A stretch of 64,000 nucleotides of DNA from positions 62,001 to 126,000 of the forward strand of contig PNLP01000016.1 in assembly GCA_013823135.1 (NCBI GenBank), read 5' to 3'. Below the pieces are notes generated by a model. It was not told where the DNA came from and did no database searches. It saw only the letters and a program-made list of their open reading frames with translations. Shown piece by piece: positions 45,101 through 51,512 of this stretch; position 1 is the first letter of the stretch, and the number at the start of each line of letters is the position of its first letter. Made by a program: the position numbers and the translations under genes. The stretch is from Planctomycetaceae bacterium. GTDB taxonomy: Bacteria; Planctomycetota; Planctomycetia; Gemmatales; Gemmataceae.

Positions 45101-45683
45101 GAAGGGCATCCGCCTCGAAGCGGTCCGCTGCCTCACGATGGGGAAGGTTTCGTCTGGCATCCTCGACATCCTCGAAGGACTGACCACCGGGCCGGACGCC
45201 GACGTGCGGGTTCTCGCGGCCGAACTCGTCGCCCGCTACGACGCGAAGCGCGGCGCGAAGCTCGCCGACAAGTTGCTATCGGATCGACCGAGCTTCAACC
45301 GGCTCGTCGCGGCGAAGGCGGTTCACGCTGCTGACGTGGCAAGCGCGGCCGGGCAGGTGCACTATCAGCCGGTCGTGCTGCCGGTGATCGTCGCCGAGAA
45401 GGACGTGAAGAGTCTGGCCGCGGTGGCGAAGGACCGCAAGGTGCCCGACGTGGCGCGGCTGGGCGCGGTCGAGGGGCTCGGCGTGATGGCGATTGAAACC
45501 GCCGAGGCGGTGCTGGTGGAGATCGGCACGGCGAAGGACGACGACAAGGAAGTTCGCAAGGCCGCGTGGCGGGCGCTGCGGCGGTCGAAGCGTGCCCGCA
45601 AGCGCGGCGCGGCGAACACGCTCGCGACGCTGCCCAAGGCGCCGAAGGCGGCCAAGAAGACGGACACGAAACCACCCGCGTAG
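39183..45683 (+). CDS. Giant beta-propeller/HEAT-repeat scaffold protein, retron cassette 2
   Basis: 2166 residues. The first about 310 form WD40-like blades (GDIRAAVGVGGSLAFVTVHPEG..., LHEGAVTAIMFEPEELRFFSAGADNKLLTTF, MHEDVLTAMVMVPGDRFVTGSRDATLKNW). The rest is a very long array of HEAT/ARM repeats with the typical V(R)xxAxxAL pattern (e.g. ARVEVCRALAALDDERAVNRL). At about 1896-1925 an Asp/Glu/Tyr linker interrupts the array, then HEAT repeats resume and the tail is basic (Lys/Ala-rich). No enzyme motif seen. Cassette 1 has no counterpart. Starts 87 bases after the HEAT-BRCT gene. Probably a protein- or nucleic-acid-binding scaffold. Confidence 0.8.
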   Translation: MATEKFITYRGDIRAAVGVGGSLAFVTVHPEGVPTALYWLDSDKLTLQQDALPCGGVALAADGNTVYVAGTDRRLYECKKGIKPIGMQFSGSIAAIVPLAKKRLAVLNGKQIDIVSDSDGAIYQTLELPEDGTCLATDRTQSWLAAGTVKGTVVAFDGQDKDEFEAGEPGKLHEGAVTAIMFEPEELRFFSAGADNKLLTTFARGTLEPEDKGRVNMHEDVLTAMVMVPGDRFVTGSRDATLKNWPRGGAIKPSTLKDACGKVVALAVVTVYNQPHLAACCDDNTVRLFKLEADGKFPDDPAYAKIHGASAWVKAELAQQHDAKRREKALKTLAEWKDNASIDIIGEQVTKDPDPTLRLAAVKHLTEIDNPRVNKLLERSVGHGDGKVRVAVFEALLKRTKQDLGPIDLAFKSGQPDVGVLAVKALEPLAKKDDQALTRLTDAFNAPTWDVRKASLAALETVFDAKAPTASLTALTSKHGDVRVLALTRTLERGLLEDPAVQSAIRRRLEDEDTGVRKVAFLLSVVSKPHLAGVLRAGDTELNRQLNELEKAEKSDRAAPVVAANAKDKLTPTDYDTLLQATASRALDTCLRGARGLAVLGDPRAFGLLLQLSREEDVNARVEVCRALAALDDERAVNRLRSLLFDKEASVRDAAYTALAKIFAKTPLSVAESGLTAADEDVRRRGLSTLLDTIKKKKPGASGEPGWDLLVRALNDSAAGVRSEAFKSALNLKIAGGGADTLRFALQSIHPDVRREALTEVMAQEKEEWAAPLLYEFFNDADAGLRKEAFEYATKKNKEIPVLEVALAARYADARKLAVDGLIKKHSKAAQQVLLKAIADVDRDVRLLAVNALVDDDAKAPLKEAMKSDRADIRVRAASALARHGDPTSYEVLKELATAPEPQLKEHVADWRDAAERALYGLGELGDTQALPHVLPLIESPHSGIRKAAAMALLWIARNDTAPALRTAMQSSDPEVKFRGALGLAYLGDATVAPLIRSEAGSTVLTPAEQFTAMIALGAAAGVAATVYLDSADEKLRDRALLATLLLELKDTDGQPEKCIECVSAKGPRFRLTGAQALESFADPVAFREFVIKEVNDRGDDTPWKVAPEVVDDLANLLAFAPPQMKARTALLLGLFDNKEQAEWNAAWTVHSTRFAADIKMARDTAQKAGVPVASKLTPEQLRELAFGGYVGLVREQGASGGGQPIGKVRQTALTRIFKIASKNAEYARSAQPVLAQAMGDPNQGVRTQAFDHLLALGMDKAALGAEALEAGFTDLGVKGLELLTDGTSAKKGEAVLERVMLARSDDLSIEAAKLLRDRQGKVPTAKKALDAVHEPMRLQAVEWLSSEYETVPDAKDALRAAVESRYRKVREKAAFELAGKKDVAAFDVLVKFLHDAHEAARQNAIVNALSGLGDKRAADAFLDRIENDAAGTANVSNLIRQAANFRVPATADRLLALLDRRKEIQNDVFSALKTISGHDQRIGDPQDDTPADRAWMAKQHPRHDTVLAKLTERAFAVGNVDYVTGDLMPLVRWSQGKDVDAVLATLCTSPNAALRDAAVEAAGWRFRKRGGPVDPLLRAVKHKNPVTQFLAAEGLARGKRPEGMQVLLSGIEYLEDTAHRTRAVQALGELGDPRSVDKLLTLAAEDGNPLQDAAAEAIGHPKNSPQADKVFQTLERLAKGTSNVSRRALIGLRWYDTPAGWDLVRSRLNAKGGYYQVRGIKQTVAEQLGFNDDPATREALLKLIRTDGDNELVAAAFGSARRLWGRDSLDPHYHLLQNGRASAQIKTPGDDEDAIEAVVKRGDPLRIMQIFPLAPEKIQEQLESALLSRPDLPVKEAVAALSHADDGTVRLATRLLGRVKEPDASVKKAVGGALEKWWKIWQEERVKAGGMGAISTDDDDEDYDGEDDDYDDDDFDDDAPSYDGDTTAHKRGVSLARLGECVQSLLHTAGRVGVPGQVLADIAKSRPDDFLAKGIRLEAVRCLTMGKVSSGILDILEGLTTGPDADVRVLAAELVARYDAKRGAKLADKLLSDRPSFNRLVAAKAVHAADVASAAGQVHYQPVVLPVIVAEKDVKSLAAVAKDRKVPDVARLGAVEGLGVMAIETAEAVLVEIGTAKDDDKEVRKAAWRALRRSKRARKRGAANTLATLPKAPKAAKKTDTKPPA

Positions 45684-45752
45684 CCGCGACCCGAAGGGGA
45701 GCGTGACACGCACGGAGAGCCGCCGCGCTCCCCTTCGGGTCGCGGCTACGCG
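45677..45752. repeat. Intergenic hairpin repeat, family A (cassette 2)
   Basis: Arms 45677-45703 and 45726-45752 are perfectly complementary over 27 bases, 22-base loop. Left arm overlaps the stop of the giant gene. Same family as the hairpins at 20261 and 28950, which lie by housekeeping genes. Confidence 0.92.
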
Positions 45753-45788
45753 ATGGGGTCAACGATCACCGCGGGCGGAGCACTCACG

Positions 45789-47657
45789 ATGGCAACCTTG
45801 ATCCCCGAACCCGTCGAAGACACCGGCGAGGCCCCGCCGCCCCCGAGCACCGGCGCCCAACTCGCCTACGGCGGCGCGAGCCGCGTCGTCACCAGCGGGA
45901 ACGCCGCGCAGGTGGAACTGTTCGGCAACCTCGCGCGGCCGCCGGTCCGCTTCGAGGGGAAGCTCAAGAACCCGCTGCGGTTCCGCGAGGCCGTGTCGGC
46001 GCTGTACACCATCGTCGGCAGCGACTTCCGCTACGCCCCCAAGGACCGCACGCAGTACATCGCGTACCTCCGGCTCAAGCGCGACGCGGCGCCGCTCGGC
46101 GTGTGGCACGCACAGCAGGCGTACTTCTCGTGGATCCTGCGGAACGACCCGACGGCGCTGTCCATCCTCGACCCCATCGTCAGCGTCCACCCCGACCAGG
46201 TGATGTTCGAGACGTTCGGCAAGGACGAGAGCACCTACGCGTGCCTCGCGTTCAAGCGGACCGCGTTCGAGGAGGCCGGCCTGCCCACGTTCGGCACCAC
46301 GAACGTGGACTTCAGCGACGCCCTGTATTCGAGCGTGCAACAGGTCCGCGGCTACCGCGACACCGCCTTCGCCATCGGCCACGACGGCGCGAAGCCCACG
46401 CAGGAGACGCGCAAGGACACGCTCGAAAAGAAGCTGCAGGTGCCCGACTCGTGGCTCCGCGGCTTCCTCCAGGTGCAGTCGGCCGCGACGCTGCCGTTCG
46501 ACCACGTCCGGCTCGCGCCGATGGACCTGTACAACGTGCTGCGGCACCTCCGCATGAACGGCGACCGCAAGGGGAAGAAGCGCGGCCTGCGGTTCGAACT
46601 GGTGCCCGGCCAGCAGCCGCGGATCGTCGCCGAGCCTTGGGAGACGGTGTTCACCACCACCGAGGACGTGTTCCGCGGCAAGGCCGCCCGGCTCATCCGC
46701 GTGTGGGGCCGCCGGCGACTCATGACGATGAAGCTGCTGCTGCCGTTCGTCGAAGCCGTGGACGTGTACCTCCTGGGCAGCGGGCTCCCGAGCTTCTGGG
46801 TGTTCCGCGCCGGTGACATCACCCTGACACTCGGCCTCACGGGCTTCACGAGCGCGAACTGGTCGAGCGCCCTGGGCTTCGACCTGCTGTTGCCGCGCAA
46901 GACGCAGGACGGCGAGCCCATGAAGAAGATCGTTAACTTCCTCCGCGAAAACCGCTGGAAGGCCGACGCGCGGGAGATTGCCACGGAAACGGGAGTGAAG
47001 GGTGCGGGGCTGGTCGAGGCGGTGCAGGTCGGTTGCCAGAACGGCGAGCTGATGTTCGACATCGCCAACGGCGTCTATCGGTACCGGCCGATCACCGAGA
47101 AGCCGCTCGACCTCGCACGGCTCCAGTTCCGCAACATGCGTGAGAAGGTCGCCCACGACCTTCTCACGCGCCGCGGGGCGGTGAAGATCCAGAGCGAGAA
47201 CCGCATCGCAGGCATCGGCCTGGAACTCACCGGGCAGGTCTCGGTCGAAGAGGACAAGCGCGACTACCGCCCGCAGATGGTGCTCGCCGACGAGGGCCAG
47301 GTGCGGAAGGTGACCTGCACGTGCGCCGGGTTCCGCAAGCAGGGCATCAAGGCCGGGCCGTGCGTCCACCTCATCGCGCTGCGGCTCGCGTTCGCCGAGA
47401 AGGAGGCCAAGAAGGCCAAGAGCGACGACGCCGTAAAGTTCGAGACGCGGGCGTTCGCCAAGCGCGACGGCGAGGTCGAGCACGTCGTGCAGATCTCGCT
47501 GGAGCGCGACCGCATCAAGTACCGCTGGGGGCTGTCGGGCCAGACCATGCGGCTCCAGACGCTGAAGTTCAACCACGACACCGACGCCCGCGCCGCGTAC
47601 TTCACCAAGCTCGCCGAACTGGACGCGAAGGGCTACCTCGACGCCATCGCGGAGTGA
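45789..47657 (+). CDS. Winged-helix/SWIM zinc-finger protein, retron cassette 2
   Basis: 622 residues, paralogue of 6415-8112. SWIM motif C-x-C-x12-C-x-H with identical spacing (Cys510, Cys512, Cys525, His527; TCTCAGFRKQG...GPCVH). A winged-helix-like stretch precedes it (IVNFLRENRWKADAREIA..., then GELMFDIANGVYRYRP). The N-terminal two thirds share LRFREAVSALYTIVGSDFR, FGTTNVDFSDALYSSVQQVRGYRDT, VWGRRRLMTMKLLLPFVEAVDVYLLGSGLPSFWV with the cassette 1 protein. About 95 residues follow the SWIM motif, more than in cassette 1. ATG 45789 has GGAG 9 bases upstream. Nucleic-acid binding is inferred from the SWIM/winged helix pair. Confidence 0.82.
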   Translation: MATLIPEPVEDTGEAPPPPSTGAQLAYGGASRVVTSGNAAQVELFGNLARPPVRFEGKLKNPLRFREAVSALYTIVGSDFRYAPKDRTQYIAYLRLKRDAAPLGVWHAQQAYFSWILRNDPTALSILDPIVSVHPDQVMFETFGKDESTYACLAFKRTAFEEAGLPTFGTTNVDFSDALYSSVQQVRGYRDTAFAIGHDGAKPTQETRKDTLEKKLQVPDSWLRGFLQVQSAATLPFDHVRLAPMDLYNVLRHLRMNGDRKGKKRGLRFELVPGQQPRIVAEPWETVFTTTEDVFRGKAARLIRVWGRRRLMTMKLLLPFVEAVDVYLLGSGLPSFWVFRAGDITLTLGLTGFTSANWSSALGFDLLLPRKTQDGEPMKKIVNFLRENRWKADAREIATETGVKGAGLVEAVQVGCQNGELMFDIANGVYRYRPITEKPLDLARLQFRNMREKVAHDLLTRRGAVKIQSENRIAGIGLELTGQVSVEEDKRDYRPQMVLADEGQVRKVTCTCAGFRKQGIKAGPCVHLIALRLAFAEKEAKKAKSDDAVKFETRAFAKRDGEVEHVVQISLERDRIKYRWGLSGQTMRLQTLKFNHDTDARAAYFTKLAELDAKGYLDAIAE

Positions 47658-47669
47658 TCTGAATTGGAC

Positions 47670-47767
47670 TAACCACAGAGGCACAGAGACACAGAGAAGA
47701 CAGGAGAAAGACTGTTCTTCAACAACACTGTCTCGGTTTTCTCTGTGTCTCTGTGCCTCTGTGGTTA
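47670..47767. repeat. Intergenic hairpin repeat, family B (SWIM-RT gap, cassette 2)
   Basis: Arms 47670-47698 and 47739-47767 are perfectly complementary over 29 bases (starts TAACCACAGAGGCACAGAG), 40-base loop. Same family as the core of the palindrome at 23755-23996. It fills the gap between the SWIM and RT genes. Confidence 0.92.
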
Positions 47768-47785
47768 TTTATCATCCGAGCCACC

Positions 47786-49111
47786 ATGACTACCGCCACC
47801 GCCACGCCGCCGGCTGCGAACACCCCCGACCCGATGGTCCTCTGGCGGCTCATCGTCCAGGCCGGGGGCATGAAGGCGTACATCGACGGGCAGCTCAAGG
47901 AGAAGGGCTTCCTCGTCACCCGCCGTGACGCCGACAGCATGTCCGACCGCGAGAAGGACACGTACAAGAAGGCGCTCAAGCAGGAGGCAGAGGAGCGGCG
48001 GAAGCTCCGCCGCGAGACGTGGGGCGCGTACAAGGCGAACCACATCGTTCACCTCGGCGAGGGCATCTTCTGGAACGACGAACTCAAGCCCGACAAGTGG
48101 GACACGCCCAACAGCGAGGAGCGCGCCGCCGAGAACGAGCTGCCGGCGCTCGACAAGCCCGAGCAGTTGGCCGAGGCGCTGGGCGTCACCATCCCGCAAC
48201 TCAAGGGCATGGCGTACCACCGCGACGCCGCCACGAGCCTGCACTACGTGCGGTTCACCGTCCCGAAGCGCGACGGCACCGAGCGGCCCATCTGGGCGCC
48301 GAAGAAGCGGCTCAAGGCGTCGCAGCGGTGGATCCTGCACAACATCGTCGAGCGGCTCCCCGTCCACGGCGCGGCGCAAGGGTTCCTCGTCGGTCGGTCG
48401 ATTCTGAGCAACGCCGCGGTCCACGTGAACTCGAAGATCCTGCTGAAGATGGACATCAAGGAGTTCTTCCCGACGGTGTCACTGCGGCGGGTGAAGGGCG
48501 TGTTCCGCCGGGCCGGCTACCGCGACGGCATCAGCACGCTGCTCGCCCTGATCTGCACAGAGGCCCCCCGCGAGATCGTGCAGATGGAGGGGAAGACCTA
48601 CTACGTCTCGCTCGGGCCGCGGTGCCTGCCGCAGGGCGCGCCGACGAGCCCGGCGATCACGAACGCGCTGTGCCTGCGGCTCGACCGCCGGCTCGAAGGG
48701 CTCGCCAAGAAGCTCGGCTGGCGGTACACGCGGTACGCCGACGACATGACGTTCAGCCTGCCGATAGAGCACACGGGGAAGCCGCGGCTCGGGGCGCTGA
48801 TGGGCTGCGTGATGCGGATCGTCGCGGCCGAGGGGTTCGAGGTGAAGCAGGAGAAGACCCGCGTTCACCGCACGGGCGGCCGGCAGAGCGTGACGGGCCT
48901 GGTGGTCAACGGCGACGGCCCGCCGCGGGTGTCGCGCACGCTCCGCCGTCAGTTGCGGTCGGCGGCGCACAAGCTGAAGACGGGCAAGCCGCTGCAGGAG
49001 GGCGAGACGCTGGCCCGCCTCGCTGGCTACGCGGCGTTCGTCTACATGACCGACCCCGAGTTGGGGAAGAAGTTGCTCAGCGACTTGAACGGTGGGCCCG
49101 GGGCGACGTGA
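47786..49111 (+). CDS. Retron-type reverse transcriptase 2
   Basis: 441 residues. Motifs in order: RPIWAPKKRLKASQRWIL (finger), LKMDIKEFFPTV (motif A Asp), LPQGAPTSPAITN (motif B), YADDM (catalytic, from residue 317), EGFEVKQEKTRV and SVTGLVVNG. Retron signatures: NAxxH (NAAVH, 209-213) and VTG (369-371). The core is clearly homologous to RT 1 (GRSILSNAAVHVNSK vs GRGIVSNANPHVGK), but the N-terminal extension is shorter and unrelated in detail. ATG 47786 follows the family B hairpin. Last gene of the cassette; expected to reverse transcribe RNA 2 at 35507-35770, about 12 kb upstream. Confidence 0.93.
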   Translation: MTTATATPPAANTPDPMVLWRLIVQAGGMKAYIDGQLKEKGFLVTRRDADSMSDREKDTYKKALKQEAEERRKLRRETWGAYKANHIVHLGEGIFWNDELKPDKWDTPNSEERAAENELPALDKPEQLAEALGVTIPQLKGMAYHRDAATSLHYVRFTVPKRDGTERPIWAPKKRLKASQRWILHNIVERLPVHGAAQGFLVGRSILSNAAVHVNSKILLKMDIKEFFPTVSLRRVKGVFRRAGYRDGISTLLALICTEAPREIVQMEGKTYYVSLGPRCLPQGAPTSPAITNALCLRLDRRLEGLAKKLGWRYTRYADDMTFSLPIEHTGKPRLGALMGCVMRIVAAEGFEVKQEKTRVHRTGGRQSVTGLVVNGDGPPRVSRTLRRQLRSAAHKLKTGKPLQEGETLARLAGYAAFVYMTDPELGKKLLSDLNGGPGAT

Positions 49112-49174
49112 CGGAACTCATTTCCTGAATGCGGGATGCGCTCGGTCAGGTCTTTGGCTATTATTCAAACGTTA

Positions 49175-49240
49175 TTTCTTCAAGACATGTTATTGGTTCC
49201 AGAATGATTCCAGGCATGGGTGGGCAAGTCGCCTGGAAAC
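49175..49240. repeat. 66-base conserved structured element, copy B
   Basis: Counterpart of 16472-16537. Here TTCCAGGC (49208-49215) pairs with GCCTGGAA (49231-49238) around a 15-base loop with the conserved ATGGGTGGGCA. It lies between RT 2 and the end of the pterin synthase-like gene, at the right edge of the second cassette. No other feature is seen in 49112-49264. Confidence 0.5.
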
Positions 49241-49264
49241 AATTGATTCGGTCTGAGCGTTGGG

Positions 49265-49762
49265 TCACTGCCTCCACTCGACTGTCGCGCTCTGCCCGGG
49301 CGCCTCTTCCACTTCCACCCGCAGCACCTCGGGCACGAAGTTCTCGTGCGTCTTGAGGGCGTCGCGCAGCCGGCCGGCAATGTAGCGGGCGATCAACTCG
49401 GCGGTGGTGTTCTCGATGGGGAGCAGGATGCAGTCCTCGCGGGGGAACATCCACGCGCGGTCGCGGTACGTCACGTCCACTTTGGCGGCCGACTCGTCGA
49501 CCTTGATGACGGGGTTCCGGGTGGCGAGCAGCATGTGGTGGTCGAGTTCGTCGGTGATCGCCTTGGTGCGGGCCTTGAGCGCGATGAAGTCGAAGACGTA
49601 GTGGTCCTCTTGCAGCGGCCCCTCGACCTCGACCGCGGCGCGGTAGTTGTGGCCGTGCAGTCGCTCGCACTTGTGGCCTTGGTAACTGATGAAGTGCCCA
49701 CAGCAGAACACCAGGTGGTCCTTGGTGACATGAACTTTGAAGCGTTCGGTGGGCATGTTCAC
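49265..49762 (-). CDS. 6-pyruvoyltetrahydropterin synthase/QueD-like protein
   Basis: 165 residues. Fold of the PTPS/QueD family that remodels dihydroneopterin triphosphate. Zinc ligands: His in FCCGHFISYQGH and the two His of CERLHGHNY. A catalytic Glu/Asp region follows (FDFIALKARTKAITDELDHHML) and ENTTAELIARYI is the conserved helix. GTG 49762 overlaps the upstream stop by GTGA; ATG 49756 is an alternative. Last gene of the minus-strand C1 operon. By context it may serve tetrahydromethanopterin synthesis rather than queuosine; that is inference. Confidence 0.85.
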   Translation of the reverse strand: MNMPTERFKVHVTKDHLVFCCGHFISYQGHKCERLHGHNYRAAVEVEGPLQEDHYVFDFIALKARTKAITDELDHHMLLATRNPVIKVDESAAKVDVTYRDRAWMFPREDCILLPIENTTAELIARYIAGRLRDALKTHENFVPEVLRVEVEEAPGQSATVEWRQ

Positions 49763-50661
49763 AACCAGTCGGGAGAGTTCCAGCGAAACGGTGCACTCGG
49801 GAGAACCTTATTCTCCCGCAATGCCACGAACAGGCAAGCGGTTATTAGGTCGGCGGTCGTGCCGGGGTTCAGTTTGTTGCCGTCGTAGCGGAGGTGCTTG
49901 TCGAGTGCGACGCCAGCCCGCCGACCTTCGGGCGTCGCGATGCCACCGAGAGCCTGCACTTCCTTCGCCCGCTGCTGCACCTCGACCGCAACCGCGATCC
50001 CCCTCTTCCGTGCGATGAGCGAATCGGGATACTTCGCGAGCCAGCACAGTTGTGAATCGATGATCGCCGCCTCGACGCACCCGAATCGCTCAAAGGCATT
50101 GAGGAACGCGGGCAGGCCGAAGTCGAACACATCGGCGAAGCCGTTGGCGTACTGCTGGGCAACCATGTCGCGGTCCGCCGCGAGCTTCATGGCTTCGAGC
50201 AGCGTGACCGTGGGCTCCTCGCGCACGTCCTGCTCGGGCGCGTCGCCGAGCCCACCGGGAGATGCGAGACGGATGGCCTCGAAGACAAACCGTGCATCAT
50301 CGGTCGTGAGTTCAACAAGCTCCTTCGCCACAGCGGGACGGAACTCCAGGGGCGGCGAAAAGGCATTCGCGAGCGGTGCAAGGAGGATGATGATTCCCAG
50401 GTTGGTGTTTTTGCCGACAGCGGCCCTGGTTTCTTCGACCGCCCGCTTGATGAGCCAGCCGGTTCCGGACGAACCCGGGAAGCGGAACAGCCCCCGGATT
50501 GCCGCGGCACTGAGGATGAAGTCCACGGCAGAGGTATCAGGGAAGCTCACGCCGGGGTAGACGTTCCCCGGCTTCCGTGATCCCACTTCCCAGATGCACG
50601 CGACTTCTGCAAGCAGATCCACTTCGGAGCGGACGGTGGTGTACTCACTGGTTGCGGTCAC
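49759..50661 (-). CDS. Triphosphoribosyl-dephospho-CoA synthase (CitG)-like protein
   Basis: 300 residues of the CitG/MdcB fold. ACIWEVGSRKPGNVYPGVSF and the Gly-rich LRYDGNKLNPGTTADLITACLF at the C-terminus (KLNPGTTADL, DxxxxxN-type ligand motif) are typical. No citrate lyase or malonate decarboxylase genes are nearby; instead CitG-like proteins are found in H4MPT-linked C1 clusters of methylotrophs and planctomycetes, so its job here is probably in that pathway. GTG 50661 overlaps the ATP-grasp stop by GTGA. Confidence 0.83.
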   Translation of the reverse strand: MTATSEYTTVRSEVDLLAEVACIWEVGSRKPGNVYPGVSFPDTSAVDFILSAAAIRGLFRFPGSSGTGWLIKRAVEETRAAVGKNTNLGIIILLAPLANAFSPPLEFRPAVAKELVELTTDDARFVFEAIRLASPGGLGDAPEQDVREEPTVTLLEAMKLAADRDMVAQQYANGFADVFDFGLPAFLNAFERFGCVEAAIIDSQLCWLAKYPDSLIARKRGIAVAVEVQQRAKEVQALGGIATPEGRRAGVALDKHLRYDGNKLNPGTTADLITACLFVALRENKVLPSAPFRWNSPDWL

Positions 50662-51512
50662 GCTCGGCCCTCCGCCACGAACCGCACGATCTCTTTCGCC
50701 ACGTCGATACCGCACGTCGGGGCCAGTGCCTTCCAGCCGGGGACGGCGTTCACTTCGATCACGTACAACTCGCCGTTCGGTCCCGGCAGCAGATCCACGC
50801 CCGCGATGTCGCAGCCCACAACTTCCGCCGCTCGCAGTGCGAGTGACACCGCGTTGTCACTTAGTTCGGCGCGTTCCGTGCGGCCGCCCTGCGCCACGTT
50901 CGTTCGCCACTCGGTGCCGATGCGCCGCATCGCCGCCCGCACCTTGCCGGCCACCACGAACACGCGGTGATCGTATCCCGGGTGGTGAATAAACCGCTGC
51001 TGGTAGATCAGTTGGCCTGTTTGTTCCAGCACGCGAAACGTGCGCCAGGCGAGTTCTCGATCGCTAATCCGCTGCATCCCGCGACCCTCGGCACCGAACA
51101 CCGGCTTGATGACGACATCTCCACCAAGTTGTGCGAACGCGACGAGTGCGTCGTCGGCTCGCTGGGCGACGTGCGTCGGCGGCGTGGGCAGTCCCGCATT
51201 CGCGAGCCGGACATTCGTGAGGTATTTGTCAACGCACGTCTCGACCGCTCGCGGCGAGTTCACCACGCGAAGCCCACGCGCAACCTCGGCGTGCAGTACA
51301 TCCATGCGGAAGATCACTTGCTCCAGCGAACCCGCTGGCACCGTGCGAACAAGTGCGGCATCGAACCCCGCGAGCGGTTGCGGTTCCGCTTCCACGCCAG
51401 CTGCGAGCGAGCGGAAGTCCACGATCTCGGCGCTGTGCCCGAGTTCAGTGGCGGCACGGAGCACGTCCTGCACATGCCAGCCGGTGCCACCGGAGAGGAT
51501 CGCGATTCGCAT
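50658..51512 (-). CDS. RimK-like ATP-grasp ligase of the C1 cluster
   Basis: 284 residues. ATP-grasp fold: N-terminal MRIAILSGGTGWHV, central DVVIKPVFGAEGRGMQRI (lysine and flexible loop), YQQRFIHHPGYDHRVFVVAGKVRAAMRR, and C-terminal GVDLLPGPNGELYVIEVNAVPGWK (metal-binding Glu/Asn). It matches the RimK/alpha-L-glutamate ligase group; in H4MPT clusters such a ligase may add glutamate to the cofactor tail. ATG 51512 overlaps the mch stop by one base (TAATG). Confidence 0.85.
   Translation of the reverse strand: MRIAILSGGTGWHVQDVLRAATELGHSAEIVDFRSLAAGVEAEPQPLAGFDAALVRTVPAGSLEQVIFRMDVLHAEVARGLRVVNSPRAVETCVDKYLTNVRLANAGLPTPPTHVAQRADDALVAFAQLGGDVVIKPVFGAEGRGMQRISDRELAWRTFRVLEQTGQLIYQQRFIHHPGYDHRVFVVAGKVRAAMRRIGTEWRTNVAQGGRTERAELSDNAVSLALRAAEVVGCDIAGVDLLPGPNGELYVIEVNAVPGWKALAPTCGIDVAKEIVRFVAEGRA

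Noticed and set aside
45759..47684. A 641-codon open frame antisense to the SWIM gene of cassette 2
   Set aside because: Shadow frame caused by GC-rich codons; the sense strand has the SWIM motif and a paralogue in cassette 1.
49759..50661. CitG-like gene as part of citrate lyase or malonate decarboxylase
   Set aside because: No lyase or decarboxylase subunits are present, and the gene overlaps H4MPT-type genes.
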